From Nautilus pompilius (taxonomy: Eukaryota > Mollusca > Cephalopoda > Nautilida > Nautilidae), in assembly GCA_018389105.1 (NCBI GenBank), contig JACATO010002131.1, positions 1,547,001 to 1,611,000 of the forward strand: a DNA stretch of 64,000 nucleotides. The letters are read 5' to 3'. A program made the translations under genes and the position numbers. Under the pieces are notes generated by a model that worked only from the letters and a program-made list of their open reading frames with translations, did not search any database and had not been told where the DNA came from. Below are positions 60,501-64,000 of this stretch, piece after piece (position 1 is the stretch's first letter; every line of letters begins with the position of its first letter).

Positions 60501-60694
60501 CATTAACTGCGCAGACTTGTCTGTGTCCCACCTGCTCTGCCAAAAACTCCCTAAAAGATCTTTTTACAAAACATCTTCAGTGTCTGTACAAAGTTTGTAA
60601 GCATGCACAATAAATACAATTCTTACCTATGAAAGATAACGGGGGGGTTATTTTCACGATTGGTACAGCCAAAATCAGAACAGGACGGCGGCAT
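57595..60694 (-). pseudogene. P-element (THAP9-like) transposase, frameshifted
   Basis: Exon 1 (60694-60627) starts MPPSCSDFGCTNRENNPPVI, the first half of a THAP C2CH zinc finger. After an intron the THAP continues with SFPKNEELR, WIRATKRANF and VLCSRHFAED, across two frameshifts. 59757-59353 holds RVPTIFDFPKHLQ and a coiled-coil (LKRKLEQAELKLASSRKRIK). 59253-58948 has ALILDEMAIHKHIEWDGQQY with the first acidic motif. 58975-58697 has CGYFLIDGLGGEKRKNLVCT and ASLTHDGASSNLSTLKKLGC. 58740-58519 has LIRNTIADKGSLVVDDDMVK. The C-terminus, 58005-57595, has EKIVVYIAGFVVFKLK. The order matches THAP9/P transposase throughout. Frameshifts and stops break it into six or more frames. Confidence 0.9.
59855..60626 (-). 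other. Intron inside the P-element THAP domain
   Basis: Donor CATAG|GTAAG at 60627/60626 and acceptor TTTTCAG|TTTTCC at 59855/59854. Joining them makes codon AGT and continues the THAP domain as VIFHSFPKNEE. The intron is 772 bp. Confidence 0.8.
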
Positions 60695-60885
60695 CTTCGT
60701 TCAAGTTCTCTGTTTATGAGCAGACTGAGATGGCGGAATTGGTTTCAAGTTTGTGACATCATGCCGTCTCCCGTATTATAACCTCCTTGGTCCAGCCCAA
60801 GTCCCTGTCTAGTCCTTGCTGCGTGCTCCCTGCAGGCGTTGAGGTCCAAGTCTTTTAGCTGCTGGCCCAAATGTCATTAGCCAAT

Positions 60886-61080
60886 GGGAGCGCGGCTCGA
60901 TTGTGTCGGTCCTACTGCAGTAACAGAGTTCCAGCTCCCATTGTTAGCATGTATTGTCCATGCTTCCATCAGGGCGGCAGAGCGACAGGGTGCCACTAAT
61001 GCCAGTGTGGGTTACCGCAGAGGCCTGTGATGCAACCAGGATTGCCTGCTGTGGGTGAAAAATCTGTGGGGGCAGCAGGT
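60886..61080 (+). repeat. tRNA-derived SINE (copy 1)
   Basis: The head at 60886-60940 runs from GGGAGCGCGGCTCGATTG to GAGTTCCAGCTCCCA. GGGAGC and GCTCCC can pair like an acceptor stem, with A-box-like and B-box-like positions between. The tail includes GAGGCCTGTGATGCAACCAG and TGCCTGCTGTG. It shares head and tail with the inverted copy at 63.6-63.8 kb. It lies about 90 bp from the P-element end. Confidence 0.7.
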
Positions 61081-61094
61081 GGCTATAATATACA

Positions 61095-63055
61095 CTAGTG
61101 GTGGCCAAACCTGCTTAACGTAAGAGCCACATACGATAAACTTCAGATGTTTGAGAGCCGCAAGACATGAAAAAATATTACATGTTTTTACTCTTATGTG
61201 CGAATTTTGTTTCAAAAATTTTATATAAATATTAAAAAATACATGTGCGTAACAATATTTATTCATGTATGCATTTTTTGAACTGCTAATTTGTATTACT
61301 TTCAATAATCAAAAGGTACGCACATACATACAATATATTTTCAAAATCCTGACTGATTATTGTGAGTCTCTATTTTGGCTGGGAATTGTTGAAAATCTGG
61401 CTGATATGTTGTCAGGGCTGTACAAATTAGCTCTGTCAGGTGTTGATTTGTAAGGATTGCACGATGCTTCGATTTCGCAAACTTCATAACAGAGTACAGT
61501 GTGTTGAGCTGAAAATTGAGATGAGTCGCACACTGGTCTTCTTCAGTTGTTTTTATTGTTTACTAAAATATTGTTAAAGGGATGTTTGTTTTGATGATAC
61601 TTCTCTTTGTACATGACCCTATAACAACTGAGTGCATTTTCAACTTGCCTTCTGACATGCATTGATCTTTCTACATTCGGGTCTGCATCCATTATCATCT
61701 GCTTTCCATCTTCAGAAGTTCTAAAAATATCATGGAGTTCTTTAATTTTGAATTCTTTTGTTTGCGTTTCAGTTTCATCTGTTTCATCTTGGCTATCATC
61801 TTCATTGTATGCACATTGCTGCAATAAATTTAAAAGGTCTTCATTAGGATCCACATCATGCTGGTCAAGCAATTCTCTGACATTGCCATTGTCTATTTCA
61901 GACATTCTCATGTTTAAACCACATTGAGTAATTTCAAAGGCCACAATATGACCATGCATCTCAGGTATCAGCTGATTTTTTCCTTGAAGTTGTAAATTTA
62001 AGTTATTTAAATGAGATGTAATGTCCACAAGAAATGCCAAGGTTGCAAGCCAATCAGGATCACGAAAATGTGAAGCATCTTCATTATATTTTCAAGGAAT
62101 ATTTCCACCTCTTCATGCAATGCAAATACTCTTTCCAGCATTGACCCTCGGCTAAGCCAGGTCCCCATATTCTGCCTCCGCATCCAACAAAAATTGCTGA
62201 AACTGGCGATGATTCAATCCACGAGATAGAATCAGATTTACTGACTTCACAACAATGTCCATAACATTCTTTGATTTCAAAGACTTGGCACATAATGCCT
62301 CTTGCTGGATAATGCAATGAATTTTAACCATTAGCTTCGACACATCAAGTTTCATTTCTGACATCATTTTCAACAAAGCTTCAAAAATGTCTGCTCCAGT
62401 AACCGTGTCCTTCATAGGAATTAATTGAATAAACTCTTCAAAAATCTGAAAATTTATCGTCACTCCTCGCACAAACACTGCGAGTTGAGCAGTGTCTCTC
62501 AAGTCTGTGCTCTCATCAAGCGCAATTGAAAAAAAATTGCAATTCGTTGCAGGCATCCCTTAAACAACTTTTAACATCTGCTGACATTTCTTCAACTCGT
62601 CGTGTGATCGTTCTTGCAGACAGGTTGATAGATGCAAATAAAGATTTCTTTTCAGGACAAGCAATATCCACCACTGCCAGTAGACATTCTTTGACAAACT
62701 CTCCATCTGTAAAAGGATTCATCTGTTCCGCAATACGTTTTGAGACTTCAAAGCTGGCACGAATATTTCCTTTATTTTCACCGCTTATCTTGGCAAAAAA
62801 TGACGTTTGTCTTCCGAAACCAGCCTTCAGTCGCTCGACTTCATCTTTCCTCGCTTGCCCAGTAAACTTGTTAAAATTCCCACTATGGCGGGTCTCGTAG
62901 TGTCGCCTGATGTTTGCCACCTTCTTCACAGCAACATTTTCTCGGCAAATGAGACAAACCGGTTCCCCATTGTGCTCGATGAAGAAGTAATCTAGTGTCC
63001 AACTGCCTTGGAAATTTCGACATTCGGCGTCTACCTTCCTGTATTTTGCATTCAT
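61095..63055 (-). pseudogene. GTF2IRD2-like hAT transposase carrying a Tigger C-terminus
   Basis: The left end at 61095, AGTGGTGGCCAAACCTG, is hAT-like. N-terminus at 63055: MNAKYRKVDAECRNFQGSWT, then a BED finger (CLICRENVAVKKVANIRRHY then ETRH), QTSFFAKISGENKGNIRASF, MNPFTDGEFVKECLLAVVDI and NLSARTITRRVEEM. 62556-62152 has FFSIALDESTDLRDTAQLAV (first Asp) and KIHCIIQQEALCAKSL; the segment with the second Asp is deleted. 62040 has AFLVDITSHLNNLNLQLQGK. At about 61930 the hAT sequence is replaced by a Tigger-type C-terminal region. The hAT C-terminus resumes at about 61500-61340 with LYSVMKFAKSKHRAILTNQH and LTELICTALTTYQPDFQ. Confidence 0.85.
61543..61930 (-). mobile_element. Tigger transposase C-terminal segment inside the hAT
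   Basis: The open frame continues from hAT into LNMRMSEIDNGNVRELLDQH, an acidic stretch (EDDSQDETDETETQ), KEFKIKELHDIFRTSEDGKQ, DADPNVERSMHVRRQVENAL and SCYRVMYKEKYHQNKHPF, ending at 61543. This is the layout of the C-terminal domain of Tigger/CENP-B-type transposases. No Tigger end or DDE core is next to it. Confidence 0.65.
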
Positions 63056-63580
63056 TGCTATGGGAATTTTTTCTTTGATTTTATTTCGAAATGCGAGTTA
63101 TTCAAAAAGTATCGTAGCACGTGTAAATACCTGGCTCACCTGATATCCTGTTGTTGCAAGAGATGTTGAGAAGTCACGTGATATACCTACCAGTGCGTGA
63201 ACTGTTGTCCTAGCATGCCTTTAACCACCAAATCTGAAGGAGCATCACTCTGCGGCGGAGGTAGAAAAGGGGTAATTAGTCCAAATTATTCCTTGCAAAT
63301 CACTTGCCTACACTGTTTCTGTTCACAAATTTGAACAATCCCATGTGAAAATGTGCATGTGCGCAGAGAGTATTAATAAGGTAGTTTGCTTTCCTGTTAT
63401 TCGTATATACAGAGGAAGCCATTTATTATAATCACGGATGATGTTATCAAACAGTTATTGTTATCAAAATCAGTCAGCCCCAAACACTTTATTTTAAATG
63501 AATTAAAAGATAGGCACTTTCTATAATCAAAGTTCTGGGTATTGTTATCAAAACCTTCTGGTTATAGCCCACGCAGGCTG
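63056..63580. other. Spacer
   Basis: Upstream flank of the hAT coding region. No recognised gene. Sequence before the SINE is AT-rich. Confidence 0.4.
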
Positions 63581-63770
63581 GTCCCTCACAGCAGGCACTC
63601 CTGGTTGCATCACAGGCCTCTGCAGTAGTTCACACTTGTATCACCGGGCCCCCAACAATACATGCTGGCGATGGGAGCCGGAACTCGAACTGTTACCACA
63701 ATAGGACTGACGCAATCTAGCCACGCTCCCTTTGGCTAATGCCAACATCCACAGGCTGGATAAGCATAGT
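63581..63770 (-). repeat. tRNA-derived SINE (copy 2)
   Basis: Minus-strand head 63730-63672: GGGAGCGTGGCTAGATTGCG, then the B box AGTTCGAGTTCCGGCTCCCA, a better match to the tRNA promoter than copy 1. The body includes AGCATGTATTGTTGGGGGCC and the tail GAGGCCTGTGATGCAACCAG. Confidence 0.78.
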
Positions 63771-63784
63771 ATAACAATATTTAT

Positions 63785-63833
63785 TCGTGTGCCAGTCAAA
63801 ATCTCTTCATGGGCCGTAGGTTGCTGACCCCTG
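63785..63833. mobile_element. hAT-type end
   Basis: GGGCCGTAGGTTGCTGACCCCTG ends at 63833 and reads inverted as CAGGGGTCAGCAACC, a common hAT terminal form. It abuts and interrupts another hAT frame to its right. Its left partner was not identified. Confidence 0.6.
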
Positions 63834-63834
63834 G

Positions 63835-64000
63835 ACTAAATCATCTGGTTTAACTTCATTTTCAACAATAAAGGTTTCCAATGTTTCGAAACAATCATAC
63901 TTATGGTCTTTAATGTTTTTCTTCCATAAAAAAAAGTTGATAGCTCGAATTTTATCATGTACTGCAAATATATCAGCTCCGTTTGTTCCTTGTAAGTATA
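63835..64000 (-). pseudogene. hAT transposase fragment at window edge (GTF2IRD2 type)
   Basis: Minus-strand frame YLQGTNGADIFAVHDKIRAI, FFLWKKNIKDHKYDCFETLE, then ENEVKPDD: the region after the LNLQLQG motif in this hAT group. It runs off the window at the right and is cut on the left by a hAT end at 63833. Confidence 0.7.

Larger units (their letters stand above)
56608..60789 (-). mobile_element. P-element transposon
   Basis: A 4182-bp element with terminal inverted repeats of about 24 bp: CAAGGAGGTTATAATAGGGG (left) and CAAGGAGGTTATAATACGGG (inverted right). The flanks are an 8-bp duplication with one mismatch, GTCCAGCT (56600-56607) and GTCCAGCC (60790-60797). The length of duplication, the CA start and a THAP-plus-P-type transposase identify it as a P element. 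The site resembles the GC-rich octamer preferred by the Drosophila P element. Confidence 0.93.

Overview
The window is eukaryotic, animal nuclear DNA: spliced exons, a CpG-island promoter, a minisatellite and dense DNA transposons. The CpG island and the transposase families (hAT of SCAND3/ZBED5, KIAA1586, GTF2IRD2 and ZMYM type, TIGD-like Tiggers, a THAP-bearing P element, a Tc1 with a fish/lamprey-type end) suggest a vertebrate with a transposon-rich genome. A transposon-rich invertebrate is not excluded. I cannot name the species.

Layout. 1-815: AT-rich sequence with nothing recognised. 816-3085: a 63/66-bp minisatellite. 3090-3560: a CpG island with plus-strand splice donors, the likely promoter and first exon of a plus-strand transcript. 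4.8-6.1 kb: candidate plus-strand exons that join in phase into about 170 codons of unknown identity. 6.1-8.3 kb: AT-rich noncoding DNA. 8.3-64 kb: an almost unbroken pile of mobile elements, many nested. In order these are a mariner split by a hAT; two KIAA1586-like hATs around a Tc1 end; two SCAND3-like hATs; an orphan gene (HAFTGCD motif, cysteine-rich tail) split by a short hAT and by an element with an intact 745-codon transposase; an R2-like retrotransposon; a hAT with an SHGQA motif; a third SCAND3-like hAT; a 3.9-kb element with terminal inverted repeats of about 465 bp; a ZMYM1-like hAT split by a Tigger and a non-LTR fragment; a fourth SCAND3-like hAT; a second Tigger; a GTF2IRD2-like hAT; a P element; a tRNA-derived SINE; a hAT/Tigger chimera; and a final hAT fragment.

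Two things stand out. First, every element whose coding strand I can read (about 24) lies on the minus strand, antisense to the CpG-island transcription unit. Either the whole region is intron of a plus-strand gene that tolerates only antisense insertions, or it is a uni-strand piRNA-cluster-like transposon trap. Sequence alone cannot decide. Second, two elements carry transposases I cannot place in a named superfamily, and one of them (25208-27748) has an unbroken reading frame.

Most other transposase genes carry frameshifts or stops. Some of these sit in homopolymers and could be assembly errors. Target-site duplications give the insertion order in several nests.
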